Source: Paracoccaceae bacterium
GTDB lineage: Bacteria; Pseudomonadota; Alphaproteobacteria; Rhodobacterales; Rhodobacteraceae
NCBI GenBank assembly: GCA_018222585.1
Contig: JAAFAB010000001.1
Span: 532,198-596,197 of the forward strand
Direction: 5' to 3'
Length of the DNA: 64,000 nucleotides
The notes below the pieces were generated by a model, which saw nothing but the letters and a program-made list of their open reading frames with translations, was not told the origin of the DNA and made no database searches. Below, in pieces: positions 33,838 to 43,681 of this stretch (position 1 is its first letter; each line of letters opens with the position of its first letter). The translations under genes were made by a program, and so were the position numbers.

Positions 33838-34704
33838 ATGCGTGTCGTGTTCGGTTTGGTACTGATTGTGGGCCTCGCCCTTGCGGGGAGCGCAGCATAC
33901 CTCTTCAATCAAAATCAGGCGGAGTGGCAGCGCCGCGTCGCCGCCGCCCAGAAGCAGAGCGCCCCGGCGATCGAGACCGTGCCGGTCTTCGTCGCCGCCC
34001 GTCAACTCGCCTACGGCGAAACCCTCCTGCCCGAGGACGTCCGCCAGATCGACTGGCCGCGCAACGCGATGCCCCAGGGGGTCTTTACCAAGTCCGAAAC
34101 CCTGTTCCCGAACAACAATCTTGCCCCCCGCCACGTCCTGCGCGGCATGGAAAAGGGCGAAGCCCTGCTGACCATCAAGGTGACCGATCCCGGTGTCGAG
34201 GCCGGTCTGACCGCCCGCCTGGCCCGCGGGATGCGCGCCTTCGCGATCTCGGTTGACGTGGCCACCGGCGTGTCGGGCTTCCTGCGCCCCGGCGACCGGG
34301 TCGATGTCTACTGGACCGGCCGCGTCGACGGCATCATGGGTGACTTCACCAAGCTGATCGAAAGCGGGGTCGAACTGATCGCCATCGACCAGAGCGCCAA
34401 CAGCGACCTCGCCGGCACCACCATCGCCCGGACCGTCACCGTGGCGGTCAACCCGCAGCAGGTGGCGACCCTGGCACAGGCACAGTCCACGGGCCGGCTC
34501 TCGCTGTCCCTGGTCGGGCATGGCGATGACACCGTGGCCGAAGCCATCGAGGTCGACCAGCGCAGCCTGCTCGGCATCCCCGTCGCCGAGCCCGCCCCGG
34601 TCGAGGACGTGCAGCGCGGGCCGTCGCCCGCCGAACGGGTCTGCACCATCCGCAACCGCCGCGGCTCGGAAGTGGTCGAGATCCCGATCCCCTGCGCCGA
34701 CTGA
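33838..34704 (+). CDS. cpaB: Flp pilus assembly protein CpaB/RcpC
   Basis: 288 residues. One N-terminal membrane helix (1-21), then a SAF domain (about 48-120: VFVAARQLAYGETLLPEDVRQIDWP) and the RcpC/CpaB module with GMRAFAISVDVATGVSGFLRPGDRVDVY. CpaB is a periplasmic partner of the secretin. The C-terminus ends with a cysteine-containing RVCTIRNRRG...IPCAD tail. A terminator hairpin at 34753-34781 follows, separating it from cpaC. Confidence 0.93.
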   Translation: MRVVFGLVLIVGLALAGSAAYLFNQNQAEWQRRVAAAQKQSAPAIETVPVFVAARQLAYGETLLPEDVRQIDWPRNAMPQGVFTKSETLFPNNNLAPRHVLRGMEKGEALLTIKVTDPGVEAGLTARLARGMRAFAISVDVATGVSGFLRPGDRVDVYWTGRVDGIMGDFTKLIESGVELIAIDQSANSDLAGTTIARTVTVAVNPQQVATLAQAQSTGRLSLSLVGHGDDTVAEAIEVDQRSLLGIPVAEPAPVEDVQRGPSPAERVCTIRNRRGSEVVEIPIPCAD

Positions 34705-34752
34705 GGGCCGCCAACTGACGGCAACCGGCACGAGACGCGTCCAGCCGATGCG

Positions 34753-34781
34753 GGGCGGCCCCTTCCTGGGGTCGCCCTTTT
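34753..34781 (+). terminator. Terminator between cpaB and cpaC
   Basis: GGGCGGCCCC pairs with GGGGTCGCCC (one G-T pair) around TTCCT, followed by TTTT. Confidence 0.75.
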
Positions 34782-34932
34782 GATGTCCCGCGCCCCGATG
34801 TTGCGCTTTATCCACATGCGTTCTGCCGTGGAAATCATTGATTCTTGCATGAAAAGCCGATCTGGCGCAGGATAGGGCAAAAGACCGGGCACAGATCCGG
34901 AACAAGGGCAGTGGTCCGAGAGGCAGATCACG

Positions 34933-36360
34933 ATGACAATCGACCGTTTTATCAAGGCTGCCCTGCTGGGTGCCGCGGCGCTGGCGTTCCAGCCGCCGGC
35001 CTCTGCCGTGGCCGATACGCTGCGCGTGGTGAATCAATCCGCCTCCTCGCAACTCAACGTCTCGATGAACCGCGCCGTGGTGGTCGAAAGCGACGTGCCT
35101 TTCGCCGAACTGTCCATCGCCAACCCGGCCATCGCCGACATTTCCTCGCTGTCGGACCGCTCGATCTACGTGCTGGGCAAGAGCCCCGGCACCACCACGC
35201 TGACCCTGCTGGACGCTGCCGGGCAGCTGATCACCAATGTCGACGTGATCGTCTCGGCCGATGTGACCGAGTTCAAGGCACGCCTGAAGCAGATCCTGCC
35301 GGGCGAGCCCGTCGAGGTGCGCACCGCCAATGACGGCATCGTTCTTTCCGGCGTGCTGTCCTCGGCCCAGAAGGTGCAGCGCGCCATGGACCTGGCCGAA
35401 CGCTATGCCCCAGGGCGCGTGTCGAACCTGATGTCGGTCGGCGGCACCCAGCAGGTCATGCTGAAGGTCCGATTCGCCGAGATGCAGCGGTCGGTCACCA
35501 AGTCGCTCTCGGCCTCTCTCGGGCTCAGCGGGTCGGCCTTCGGGGGCGGCCTGGGACTGGAGGGCGGCACCACGCGCGGCGCCAATACCACGGGCCAGGG
35601 CACGATCCTCTCGGGCAGCCTGCCGGCCTCGAACACGAACACGGGTGCCCTCCTGCTGGGCTTCGATGTCGGGTCGGTCGAGGTCGGGATGCTGCTGGAG
35701 GCGCTGGAATCCAAGGGGGTCGTGCGCACCTTGGCCGAACCCAACCTGACCGCCCTCTCGGGACAGGAAGCCAAGTTCCTCGCGGGCGGCGAATACCCGG
35801 TGCCGGTGGCACAGGACAATTCTTCGGTCAGCGTCGAGTTCAAGCCCTTTGGCGTCGAACTGGGCTTCATCCCCCGCGTCGTAGATGGCGACGTGATCAA
35901 CCTGGAGCTCAGCGCCTCGGTCTCGGCCATCGACAGTTCCAACGGCTTCGAGCTGGACGGCTTCCGCATCGACGCCTTCTCGCGCCGCGAAGCCTCGACC
36001 ACGGTCGAAATGCGCGACGGCGAAAGCTTTGCCATCGCCGGCCTGCTGCAGGATGATTTCACCGACACCTCCAGCCAGCTGCCCTGGCTTGGCGACGTGC
36101 CGATCCTGGGTGCGCTGTTCCGCAGCGCCGAATACCAGCGATCACAGTCGGAATTGGTGATCATCATCACCGCGCATCTCGTTTCCCCCACCCGGGGCGA
36201 GGCGCTGGCCCTGCCGACGGACCGGATCAAACCCCCGTCCGAAAAGGATCTTTTCCTGTTCGGCAATGTCGCCAAGGAACAGGGCAGCCGTCTTGCAGGC
36301 GGGGCCGGCGAAGTGGCCCGGCAGGATTTCAGCGGCTCCTACGGCTACGTGATGGAGTGA
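34933..36360 (+). CDS. cpaC: Flp pilus secretin CpaC/RcpA
   Basis: 475 residues: signal peptide (about 1-28), an N-terminal pilus-secretin domain (about 35-105: VVVESDVPFAELSIANPAIADI), a BON-like domain (about 110-165) and the secretin channel domain (about 180-420; EPNLTALSGQEAKFLAGGEYPVPV and ITAHLVSPT). It forms the outer-membrane pore for the pilus. Start ATG 34933. It is followed at once by the OmpA-like lipoprotein gene, indicating a new transcription unit after the upstream terminator. Confidence 0.94.
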   Translation: MTIDRFIKAALLGAAALAFQPPASAVADTLRVVNQSASSQLNVSMNRAVVVESDVPFAELSIANPAIADISSLSDRSIYVLGKSPGTTTLTLLDAAGQLITNVDVIVSADVTEFKARLKQILPGEPVEVRTANDGIVLSGVLSSAQKVQRAMDLAERYAPGRVSNLMSVGGTQQVMLKVRFAEMQRSVTKSLSASLGLSGSAFGGGLGLEGGTTRGANTTGQGTILSGSLPASNTNTGALLLGFDVGSVEVGMLLEALESKGVVRTLAEPNLTALSGQEAKFLAGGEYPVPVAQDNSSVSVEFKPFGVELGFIPRVVDGDVINLELSASVSAIDSSNGFELDGFRIDAFSRREASTTVEMRDGESFAIAGLLQDDFTDTSSQLPWLGDVPILGALFRSAEYQRSQSELVIIITAHLVSPTRGEALALPTDRIKPPSEKDLFLFGNVAKEQGSRLAGGAGEVARQDFSGSYGYVME

Positions 36361-36368
36361 CCGCGCCG

Positions 36369-37034
36369 ATGCTCAGACAGCTTCCCGCCCTTCTGGCCCT
36401 CGGCGCGCTCGGTGGCCTTTCGGCCTGCGCCACCGACGGCTATTCGCCCTTCACCCGCGAGGCGGGCGCCCTGATCGACCGCGGCGACTTCGGCAATGCG
36501 ACGATGAATAACCAGCTGGTGCAGACCGGCCGGCGCTCCTACGTCGAGAACCTGAACGGGCGTTTCTCCTCCGAGGTGCCGACCACCATCAACTTCGCCT
36601 TCAACTCGTGGACGCTGGACGCGCAGGCCGTGGCGACCCTCAGCCGTCAGGCCAGCTGGATCCGGCAGTTCCCCGAAGTCCGCTTCCGGGTCTACGGGCA
36701 CACCGACCTGGTGGGCAGCGACGCCTACAACAAGCGCCTCGGCCTGCGCCGCGCCCAGGTCGCCGTGAACTTTCTCGTGGCCCAGGGCATCGGCCGTGAC
36801 CGGCTGGAAGCCGTGGCCTCCTTCGGCGAGACCCAGCCCCTCGTCTACAGCCAGGGCCCCGAGCGCGAGAACCGCCGCACGGTGACCGAGGTGACGGGGT
36901 TCGTGCAGCGTCACCCCAACGTGCTGGATGGCCGCTACGCGGCTATCGTCTATCGCGACTACGTGGCAAGCGCCGTGTCGCCCTCAACCCTGGGGGGCAG
37001 CACCCTGGGGCAGTCGGGCGGCGGCGGAGAGTAA
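36369..37034 (+). CDS. OmpA-domain outer-membrane lipoprotein of the tad locus
   Basis: 221 residues. A lipoprotein signal with lipobox LSAC (C20) is followed by a linker and an OmpA-like peptidoglycan-binding domain (about 75-180: INFAFNSWTLDAQA, VYGHTDLVGSDAYNKRLGLRRA, ENRRTVTEV). It likely anchors the secretin complex to the cell wall. ATG 36369 gives a proper signal; a GTG at 36357 overlapping the cpaC stop is the alternative. A glycine/serine-rich tail ends the protein. Confidence 0.87.
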   Translation: MLRQLPALLALGALGGLSACATDGYSPFTREAGALIDRGDFGNATMNNQLVQTGRRSYVENLNGRFSSEVPTTINFAFNSWTLDAQAVATLSRQASWIRQFPEVRFRVYGHTDLVGSDAYNKRLGLRRAQVAVNFLVAQGIGRDRLEAVASFGETQPLVYSQGPERENRRTVTEVTGFVQRHPNVLDGRYAAIVYRDYVASAVSPSTLGGSTLGQSGGGGE

Positions 37035-37357
37035 CCCTCCGGCGACCCGTGGCCTGGTGCTGAACAGCACCGATCCGGCAGCACTTGGGCGTGATTGCGT
37101 CGGGAAGGCGCCTGTTTTCCACCAGGGCGTGCAAATCTGTACGAAGTCCCTTATTTTACTGTTTTGAGAGCGTGTCGTATCTGGCGACGAATCCGCAACA
37201 ATTCGGTTTTTTGGCCGTATTGTCGCCTAAGTTGACCCCCAGGTTAGGCCCCGGATCACTGCGGAAGACATGAGTCGTCCCGGGGCCGCCAGGGACAATT
37301 GCCCGCCACAAGGCGGGCAGGCCACCGGGCCGCAGTGGAGTGAGAGGTAGTGAAGCC
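37035..37357. other. Control region upstream of cpaE
   Basis: 323 bp without a gene, with an AT-rich centre (about 37140-37225). It contains an inverted repeat GGCGAC/GTCGCC (37183-37188 and 37222-37227) and, 39 bp before cpaE, a perfect 8-bp hairpin TGCCCGCC-ACAA-GGCGGGCA (37300-37319) with no T-tract. It probably carries the promoter of the cpaE-cpaF-tadBCD unit and a structured 5' leader. Confidence 0.5.
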
Positions 37358-38647
37358 ATGACGGCATCTGCGACTTTACAGGCTGATCCCAGCCCGATCG
37401 TGGCGTGCACGATTCGGAGAGAGCCCGACGGGTTCGAGCTCCTGATCGAAGACATGGAAGCGGCCATGGGGGACAAGTGGGGCGATCTCGGATTTGCCGA
37501 AGCCCTGATGTTCTTCAACCAGCCCGAAGCCGATACCCTCGAATTCATCGCCATGGCCATCGACGCCGAGGACGAGGAAAACCTCGTCCTGCTGGGCGAG
37601 GTGATCACCCAGGCACGGGCGCAGGGCATCAAGGTGATCCTGATCGCCGAGGATGTCAGCCCCGCCGCGCTGCACCAGCTGTTGCGCAAGGGCGCCGATG
37701 AATTCGTCCCCTACCCCCTGCCCGAGAACGAGCTGGCCGCCGCCATCAGCCGCATCCAGCAACCCGATCCCGAACCCGAACTTGACCAAGACCGCCACAT
37801 GGCCCCGCGCACCGGCGGCGGCAAGGGCAACCGCAACGGTGCCGTGCTGGTCTGCCACGGCCTTGCCGGGGGAACTGGCGCCACGACGCTGGCCGTGAAT
37901 CTCGCCTACGAGCTGGCCCAGGGTGCGCCCCGGCCCTCCCGGCGCGGCAAGCGCAAGGCCGAGGCGCCGCCGCCGCCCAAGGTCTGCCTGCTGGACCTGG
38001 ACCTGCAGTACGGCACCGTCGCCACCTATCTGGACCTGCCCCGCCGCGAAGCGGTCTACGAGCTGCTGTCGGACACCGAGGCGATGGACGCCGAGGTCTT
38101 CCGTCAGGCGCTGATGGGATACGAGGACCAGATCTCGGTGCTGACCGCGCCCTCCGAGATGCTGCCGCTGGACCTGGTGACCCAGCAGGACATCCAGCGG
38201 ATCGTCGAGATGGCGCGCTCGCACTTCGACTTCGTCGTCATCGACATGCCGAAGACCATCGTCCAGTGGACGGAAACGGTCCTCAACGAGGCGCAGGTCT
38301 ATTTCGCGATGATCGAGATGGACATGCGTTCGGCCCAGAACATCCAGCGCCTGAAGCGTGCCCTTCAGGCCGAGGACCTGCCGGTCGAGAAACTGCGCTA
38401 CGCGATGAACCGGGCGCCGAAGTTCACCGACCTGACCGCACGCCAGCGGGTCAAGCGCCTGGCCGAGACGCTGGATATCGCCATCGAACTGAATTTCCCC
38501 GACGGCGGCCGACAGGTCACCCAGGGTGCCGACCATGGCGTGCCGCTTGGCTCGGCCGCCCCCAAGAACCCGCTCCGCAAGGAGATCCAGAAACTGGCGC
38601 ATTCGCTGCTGGAACTGGATTACGCGGCAGAGGCTGCTCAGGCCTGA
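37358..38647 (+). CDS. cpaE: Flp pilus assembly ATPase-like protein CpaE/TadZ
   Basis: 429 residues: an N-terminal receiver-like domain (about 15-135), a linker, and a ParA/MinD-type domain (about 160-400). The P-loop reads GLAGGTGATT at 168-177; both lysines expected in the deviant Walker A motif (KGGxGKTT) are alanine (A170 and A175). LLDLDLQYGTVATYLDL and VVIDMPK are the other conserved elements. CpaE/TadZ localises the pilus machine to a cell pole. ATG 37358 follows GAGAGG. It is first in a unit with cpaF. Confidence 0.92.
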   Translation: MTASATLQADPSPIVACTIRREPDGFELLIEDMEAAMGDKWGDLGFAEALMFFNQPEADTLEFIAMAIDAEDEENLVLLGEVITQARAQGIKVILIAEDVSPAALHQLLRKGADEFVPYPLPENELAAAISRIQQPDPEPELDQDRHMAPRTGGGKGNRNGAVLVCHGLAGGTGATTLAVNLAYELAQGAPRPSRRGKRKAEAPPPPKVCLLDLDLQYGTVATYLDLPRREAVYELLSDTEAMDAEVFRQALMGYEDQISVLTAPSEMLPLDLVTQQDIQRIVEMARSHFDFVVIDMPKTIVQWTETVLNEAQVYFAMIEMDMRSAQNIQRLKRALQAEDLPVEKLRYAMNRAPKFTDLTARQRVKRLAETLDIAIELNFPDGGRQVTQGADHGVPLGSAAPKNPLRKEIQKLAHSLLELDYAAEAAQA

Positions 38648-38663
38648 CAAGCAAGGAACGCCG

Positions 38664-40175
38664 ATGTTTTCGCGCTACAAGAAAGACAACGCCTCGACCC
38701 CCGTCGCCCCCGCCCCGAAGAACGGCGGCAGCGCCGGGGCCTCGCCGGCCCGGAGCGCCGCACAGCCCGCCGCCGCCCCTGCCCCGAAGCCCGTTCCAAC
38801 GCCCCCCGTTCCGCCCCGTGCCGAAGCGCCCCGGGTCATGCGCAAGCCCCAGCCCACTGCCGCCTCCGCCGCGGAAGTCGGGGCCGCCGACCGCAACCGC
38901 AAGCGCAAGGAACGCCTGTCGGAGATCAAGCTGGAACTGCACCGGGCGCTGCTGGACAACCTGAACCTCGCCGCGCTGGAGACCGCGCAGGAAAACGACC
39001 TGCGGATGGAGATCAACGCGATCTCTGCCGAGGTGCTGCAGGAAAAGGGCATCGTGCTGAACCGCGAGGAGCGGTTGCTGCTGTCCCAGGAACTCTACGA
39101 CGAGGTGAAGGGCCTCGGCCCGCTGGAAAGCCTGCTGAAGGACGACACGGTCTCGGACATCCTGGTCAACGGCCCGCACCAGATCTTCGTCGAACGCGAG
39201 GGCAAGCTGACCCTCTCCGACGTGACCTTCAAGGACGAGAAGCACCTCTTCCGAATTATCGACAAGATCGTCTCGGCCGTGGGTCGGCGGGTCGATGAAT
39301 CCAACCCCTATGTCGATGCCCGCCTGCGCGACGGGTCGCGTTTCAACGCCATGGTCCCACCGATCGCGGTGGACGGCTCGCTGGTGTCGATCCGGAAGTT
39401 CAAGAAGGACAAGCTGGGCATCGACGACCTGGTGAACTTCGGCGCCTTCTCGGAGGAAATGGCCGCCTACCTGCAGGCCGCCGTGGCCTGCCGGCTGAAC
39501 GTCATCGTCTCGGGCGGTACGGGCTCGGGCAAGACAACAACGCTGAACGCGCTCAGCTCCTTCATCGACAATTCCGAACGCATCCTGACCATCGAGGACA
39601 CGGCGGAACTGCAACTGCAGCAAACCCATGTCGGCCGGATGGAGAGCCGCCCGCCCAACGTCGAGGGCAAGGGCGCGGTCACCCCACGCGACTGCCTGAA
39701 GAACGCCCTGCGGATGCGTCCCGACCGTATCATCGTCGGCGAGACCCGTGGCGAAGAGGTCATCGACATGCTGCAGGCGATGAACACCGGCCACGACGGC
39801 TCGATGACCACGATCCACGCCAACTCGGCCCGCGACGGTATCTCGCGTCTTGAGAACATGATCGCCATGGCCGGCATCGACATGCCGCTGAAGGCGATGC
39901 GCGCGCAGATCGCCAGCGCCGTCCACCTGATCGTGCAGGCCAGCCGCCTGCAGGACGGCTCGCGCCGGATGACTTCGATCACCGAGGTGACGGGGATGGA
40001 GGGCGATGTGATCTCGATGCAGGAGATTTTCCGTTTCCAGCGCACCGGCCTGACGCCCGAGAACAAGATCCTCGGGCATTTCACCGCCACGGGCGTGCGC
40101 AGCCATTATTCTGAACGGTTCAAGATGTGGGGCTACGACCTGCCGCCGCAGATCTTCGAACCGGCACGGGAGTGA
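38664..40175 (+). CDS. cpaF: Flp pilus motor ATPase CpaF/TadA
   Basis: 503 residues. A proline/alanine-rich N-terminal extension (about 8-65), then the secretion-ATPase fold. Walker A is [13 protein letters not shown] (about 285-297), the Asp box [12 protein letters not shown], the Walker B/Glu motif [15 protein letters not shown] and the His box [10 protein letters not shown] are all intact. It powers extension and retraction of the Flp pilus at the cytoplasmic membrane. ATG 38664 has AAGGAA upstream. It is 16 bp after cpaE. Confidence 0.96.
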   Translation: MFSRYKKDNASTPVAPAPKNGGSAGASPARSAAQPAAAPAPKPVPTPPVPPRAEAPRVMRKPQPTAASAAEVGAADRNRKRKERLSEIKLELHRALLDNLNLAALETAQENDLRMEINAISAEVLQEKGIVLNREERLLLSQELYDEVKGLGPLESLLKDDTVSDILVNGPHQIFVEREGKLTLSDVTFKDEKHLFRIIDKIVSAVGRRVDESNPYVDARLRDGSRFNAMVPPIAVDGSLVSIRKFKKDKLGIDDLVNFGAFSEEMAAYLQAAVACRLNVIVSGGTGSGKTTTLNALSSFIDNSERILTIEDTAELQLQQTHVGRMESRPPNVEGKGAVTPRDCLKNALRMRPDRIIVGETRGEEVIDMLQAMNTGHDGSMTTIHANSARDGISRLENMIAMAGIDMPLKAMRAQIASAVHLIVQASRLQDGSRRMTSITEVTGMEGDVISMQEIFRFQRTGLTPENKILGHFTATGVRSHYSERFKMWGYDLPPQIFEPARE

Positions 40176-40181
40176 TCCGTC

Positions 40182-41153
40182 ATGATGTCCATGGCCACCG
40201 ATCCCATCATCTACCTGCTGATCTTCGCCGGCGTCTTCGCCCTGATCGAAGGCATCTACCTGACGGTCTTCGGCAAGTCGATCAGCCTCAACAGCAAGGT
40301 GAACCGCCGCCTCGAAATGCTCGAGAAGGGCTCGAACCGCGAGGAAGTGCTGGAAAAGCTCCGCAAGGAGATGGAACTGCACATGGCCTCGCGGGAAATC
40401 CCGCTCTACTCCATGCTGGCCGAGAAGGCGCAGAAGGCGGCCATCGCCTTTTCGCCGCCGCAGCTGATGGGGATCATGGCGGGCCTGTCGGTCGTTGCCT
40501 TCATCGGCCTGACCATCGCCACCGATACCGGCCTGGCGATCCGCGCCGCGATCTCGGTCGTGATGGGGGTCGGCGCGGTCTACATGTGGGTCAACAACAA
40601 GGCCAAGAAGCGTATCGGCCTGATCGAGGAACAGCTGCCTGACGCGGTCGAGCTGATGGTGCGCTCGCTCAGGGTGGGCCATCCGTTCAGCTCGGCCATC
40701 TCGATCGTCGCCAAGGAGGTGCAGGACCCGCTGGCGACCGAGTTCGGCATCGTCGCGGATGAAGCCGCTTATGGCCGCGAGATGGGCGAGGCGCTGAAGG
40801 ACATGGCCGAACGCATCGGGCTGCAGGATTTGCGCTTCCTCGCCGTGGCCGTGACCATCCAGCAGCAGTCGGGCGGCAACCTGGCCGAGGTCCTCGCCGG
40901 CCTCGCCACTGTGATCCGCGCCCGCTTCAAGCTGTTCCGCCGGGTCAAGGCGATCACCGCCGAGGCGCAGTGGTCGGGCAAGTTCCTGTCGGGCTTCCCG
41001 CTGATGGCGCTGGTCGGCATCCTGATGTCCGATCCGGGCTACTATGACGAGGTCCTGGACCACCCCTATTTCATTCCCTGCTGCATCGCGGTGGCCCTCT
41101 TCCTGGTGGCCAACATCATCGTCATGCGGCGCATGGTGAACATCCAGGTCTGA
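40182..41153 (+). CDS. tadB: Flp pilus inner-membrane platform protein TadB
   Basis: 323 residues. It has an N-terminal helix (about 8-28), a soluble linker, two helices near 95-150 and a T2SSF (GspF) domain (about 155-285: LPDAVELMVRSLRVGHPFSSAI; LAVAVTIQQQSGGNLAEVL), with further C-terminal helices. With TadC it forms the platform on which CpaF acts. It starts 6 bp after cpaF and is followed by tadC after 37 bp. Confidence 0.93.
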   Translation: MMSMATDPIIYLLIFAGVFALIEGIYLTVFGKSISLNSKVNRRLEMLEKGSNREEVLEKLRKEMELHMASREIPLYSMLAEKAQKAAIAFSPPQLMGIMAGLSVVAFIGLTIATDTGLAIRAAISVVMGVGAVYMWVNNKAKKRIGLIEEQLPDAVELMVRSLRVGHPFSSAISIVAKEVQDPLATEFGIVADEAAYGREMGEALKDMAERIGLQDLRFLAVAVTIQQQSGGNLAEVLAGLATVIRARFKLFRRVKAITAEAQWSGKFLSGFPLMALVGILMSDPGYYDEVLDHPYFIPCCIAVALFLVANIIVMRRMVNIQV

Positions 41154-41190
41154 GCGCAGGCACCGCCCCCGGGGCAAGAGGAGAGAGACG

Positions 41191-42153
41191 ATGCAGGAAC
41201 TGCTGCAGATGATCACCGACAGGTTCGGCCCCGCCGGCCCGCTCTATATCGTGGGCGGCCTCGGGCTGTTCCTGATCCTGCTCACCGTGCCCTTCTTCCT
41301 GAAGAAGGAAGACGACCCGCTGGATAAGCTGAAGGCCAACAACGAACGGGCCAAGGAGGGTGCCAAGTCACGCGAGGTGCTGCGCGCCAAGCAGGCCAAC
41401 GAGCGCCTCGAACGCTACTCGACCTTCCTCGAACCGCAGAACGAAGAGGAATACTCGGCGATCAAGCTGAAGCTTCTGCAGGCGGGGTATCGCGGCAAGG
41501 ACGCGGTGCGCTACTTCTACTTCGCCCAGTTCGCGCTTGGCCTGCTGGGTCTGCTGGCGGGAACGACCTACTTTTTCCTGTTCATCGCCCAGACCGAGCC
41601 CGACACCCAGAAGACGCTGATGTACATCCTCGGCCCCGGCGGGGCTGGCTACTACCTGCCGAAATACTGGGTCACCAAGCGACTGGAAGAGCGCAAGAAG
41701 CAGATCGAGGAAGGTTTTCCCGACGCGCTGGACATGCTTCTGGTCTGCGTCGAGGCCGGGCAGTCTCTGGACCAGGCCATCATCCGCGTCGCCAAGGAGC
41801 TGCGCGCCTCCTACGAGCATCTGGCCGACGAGTTCGAGATGGTCAGCTACGAGATCAAGGCCGGCAAGGACAAGGCCGCCGTCTTCTCGGACATGGCCGA
41901 GCGCTGCGGCGTGATGGATATCTCCTCCTTCGTGACGGTGCTGATCCAGTCGGCAACCTTCGGCACCTCGATCGCCGATGCGCTGCGGGTCTATGCCGCC
42001 GAGATGCGCGACAAGCGGGTGATGCGCGCCGAAGAGGCCGCCAACAAGCTGCCCACCAAGATGACCCTGGCCACCATGGGGCTCTGCGTGCCGCCGCTCT
42101 TGATCATTCTCGTCGGCCCCTCCATCGTCAATATCCAGGCCCTCGGCCAGTAA
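41191..42153 (+). CDS. tadC: Flp pilus inner-membrane platform protein TadC
   Basis: 320 residues, same layout as TadB: an N-terminal helix (about 16-36), two helices (about 110-155) and a T2SSF domain (about 170-290: FPDALDMLLVCVEAGQSLDQAI; VTVLIQSATFGTSIADALRVYAAEMR), then a final helix. A GAGGAGAGAG precedes ATG 41191. Confidence 0.93.
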   Translation: MQELLQMITDRFGPAGPLYIVGGLGLFLILLTVPFFLKKEDDPLDKLKANNERAKEGAKSREVLRAKQANERLERYSTFLEPQNEEEYSAIKLKLLQAGYRGKDAVRYFYFAQFALGLLGLLAGTTYFFLFIAQTEPDTQKTLMYILGPGGAGYYLPKYWVTKRLEERKKQIEEGFPDALDMLLVCVEAGQSLDQAIIRVAKELRASYEHLADEFEMVSYEIKAGKDKAAVFSDMAERCGVMDISSFVTVLIQSATFGTSIADALRVYAAEMRDKRVMRAEEAANKLPTKMTLATMGLCVPPLLIILVGPSIVNIQALGQ

Positions 42154-42202
42154 TCTCCCGCGCCCGCCTTGCGCTTCGGGCCGCGACAAGCGACAGGCCC
42201 GC

Positions 42203-42775
42203 ATGGCACGACAGCTTCTTTCCGCTCTCCTCGTTCCGGCCCTGCTGGGCCTGACGGCCTGTGGCAACACAGGGTCCGAGGTCGATCTCTCCTCGCCCTA
42301 TGCGCCCGGGCTCGATCCCAGGGGCGAGGCCGTCGACCCCATGCTCGTGGGTGACCGGCTGCTGGCGGCGGGTGAATACGAGCTGGCCATCGACGCCTAT
42401 ACCCGCGCCGCGCTGGACCTGGGACTGACGCCGCAGATCTACGCCGGCATCGGCACCGCGAACCTGCAACTGGGCCGCCTCGGGCAGGCCGAAGAGCAGT
42501 TGCGCCTCGCCGCGCGCGCGCCCGACACCCCGCCCGAGGTCTGGAACAATCTGGGGCTGGTGCTGGTCGGCAAGGGCGAGGTGGCGGAAGGGGCCGCCGT
42601 CCTGCGCCGCGCCTATGCGCTGGACAATGGCGCCTCGGACGCAATCCGGGCAAATCTGCGCTTGGCACTCGCCATGTTGGGTGAAAGACCGTATGATGCA
42701 GACCAAGAACAAGAGTTCCAGGTCGTGCGCAGCGGGCAAAGCGTCTACAAGATCCGCACCACGGACCCTGGCTGA
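42203..42775 (+). CDS. TPR lipoprotein, TadD-like (first)
   Basis: 190 residues. Lipobox LTAC (C20), then about three tetratricopeptide repeats (residues 50-160: AAGEYELAIDAYTRAAL; PEVWNNLGLVLVGKGEVAEGAAVLRRAYALD). TadD lipoproteins help assemble the secretin. It follows tadC after 49 bp and precedes a second TPR lipoprotein. Confidence 0.85.
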   Translation: MARQLLSALLVPALLGLTACGNTGSEVDLSSPYAPGLDPRGEAVDPMLVGDRLLAAGEYELAIDAYTRAALDLGLTPQIYAGIGTANLQLGRLGQAEEQLRLAARAPDTPPEVWNNLGLVLVGKGEVAEGAAVLRRAYALDNGASDAIRANLRLALAMLGERPYDADQEQEFQVVRSGQSVYKIRTTDPG

Positions 42776-42801
42776 GGACGAGCAGTGCAAAGGACGCCGT
42801 G

Positions 42802-43677
42802 ATGCGCCACCCCTTCCATGCCAAGCCCCGCCGCGGCTTTCGCGGGCTGAGCCTGTCCCTTGTCGCGCTCATGGCGCTGTCGGCCTGCGCCGACAAGACG
42901 GACAAGGAGGTCGAACGGGCCTTCCAGAACGTCAACGTGATCGAGGAAAGCAACCTCTCGGACATCATGCTGACCGTGGGCGATCCGAACGAGGCCGTCT
43001 CGTACTTCGCGCGCACCTCGGCCGAGAATCCCGACAACATGGAACTGAAGCGGGGACTGGCGACATCGCTGATCCGCGCCAAGCGCCCCGCAGAGGCGCT
43101 GCCGGTCTGGCGCACCGTGGCCGAAAGCCCCTCCGCCACCAACGAGGACCGGGTCGACTACGCCGATGCGCTGATCCGCTCGGGCGACTGGCAGGCAGCG
43201 GACGGGATACTGGATTCGATCCCGCCGACCTTCGAAACCTACAAGCGGTACCGGCTGGAAGCCATGGTGGCCGACAGCAACCGCGAGTGGGACAAGGCGG
43301 ACAGCTTCTACGAGATCGCCGCCGGGCTGACCACCAAGCCCTCGGGCGTGCTGAACAACTGGGGATATTCCAAGCTGACGCGCGGTGATTTCGCTGATGC
43401 CGAGGCCCTGTTTGCCGAGGCAATCCAGCAGGATCCGACCCTGTTCACCGCCAAGAACAACATGATCCTGGCCCGGGGCGCGCAGCGCAAGTACAGCCTG
43501 CCCGTCATGCAGATGAGCCAGATCGAACGCGCCCAGCTTCTGCAGACCCTGGCCCTGGCGGCAGTGAAGCAGGGCGATATCGAGACCGGCAAGTCGCTGC
43601 TGCGCGACGCCATCGACACCCACCCGCAGCACTTCGAAGAGGCCGTGCGCTCTCTGCGTGCGCTCGAAGGCGCCTGA
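42802..43677 (+). CDS. TPR lipoprotein, TadD-like (second)
   Basis: 291 residues. Lipobox LSAC (C29) and several degenerate TPR units (about 55-260: NPDNMELKRGLATSLIRAKRPAEAL; NNWGYSKLTRGDFADAEALFAEAI). It is larger than the first TadD-like protein and only weakly similar beyond the repeat fold. ATG 42802 has AAAGGA at seven bases; a GTG directly before it is less likely. It ends 4 bp before cpaA. Confidence 0.85.
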   Translation: MRHPFHAKPRRGFRGLSLSLVALMALSACADKTDKEVERAFQNVNVIEESNLSDIMLTVGDPNEAVSYFARTSAENPDNMELKRGLATSLIRAKRPAEALPVWRTVAESPSATNEDRVDYADALIRSGDWQAADGILDSIPPTFETYKRYRLEAMVADSNREWDKADSFYEIAAGLTTKPSGVLNNWGYSKLTRGDFADAEALFAEAIQQDPTLFTAKNNMILARGAQRKYSLPVMQMSQIERAQLLQTLALAAVKQGDIETGKSLLRDAIDTHPQHFEEAVRSLRALEGA

Positions 43678-43681
43678 GGCC

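Noticed and set aside
36357-36368. GTG start for the OmpA-like lipoprotein overlapping the cpaC stop
   Set aside because: ATG 36369 gives a proper lipoprotein signal and has a GGAG upstream; the GTG has no RBS.
38517-41216. An 899-codon open frame on the minus strand opposite cpaF and tadB
   Set aside because: Antisense shadow of recognised genes with low-complexity composition and no motif.
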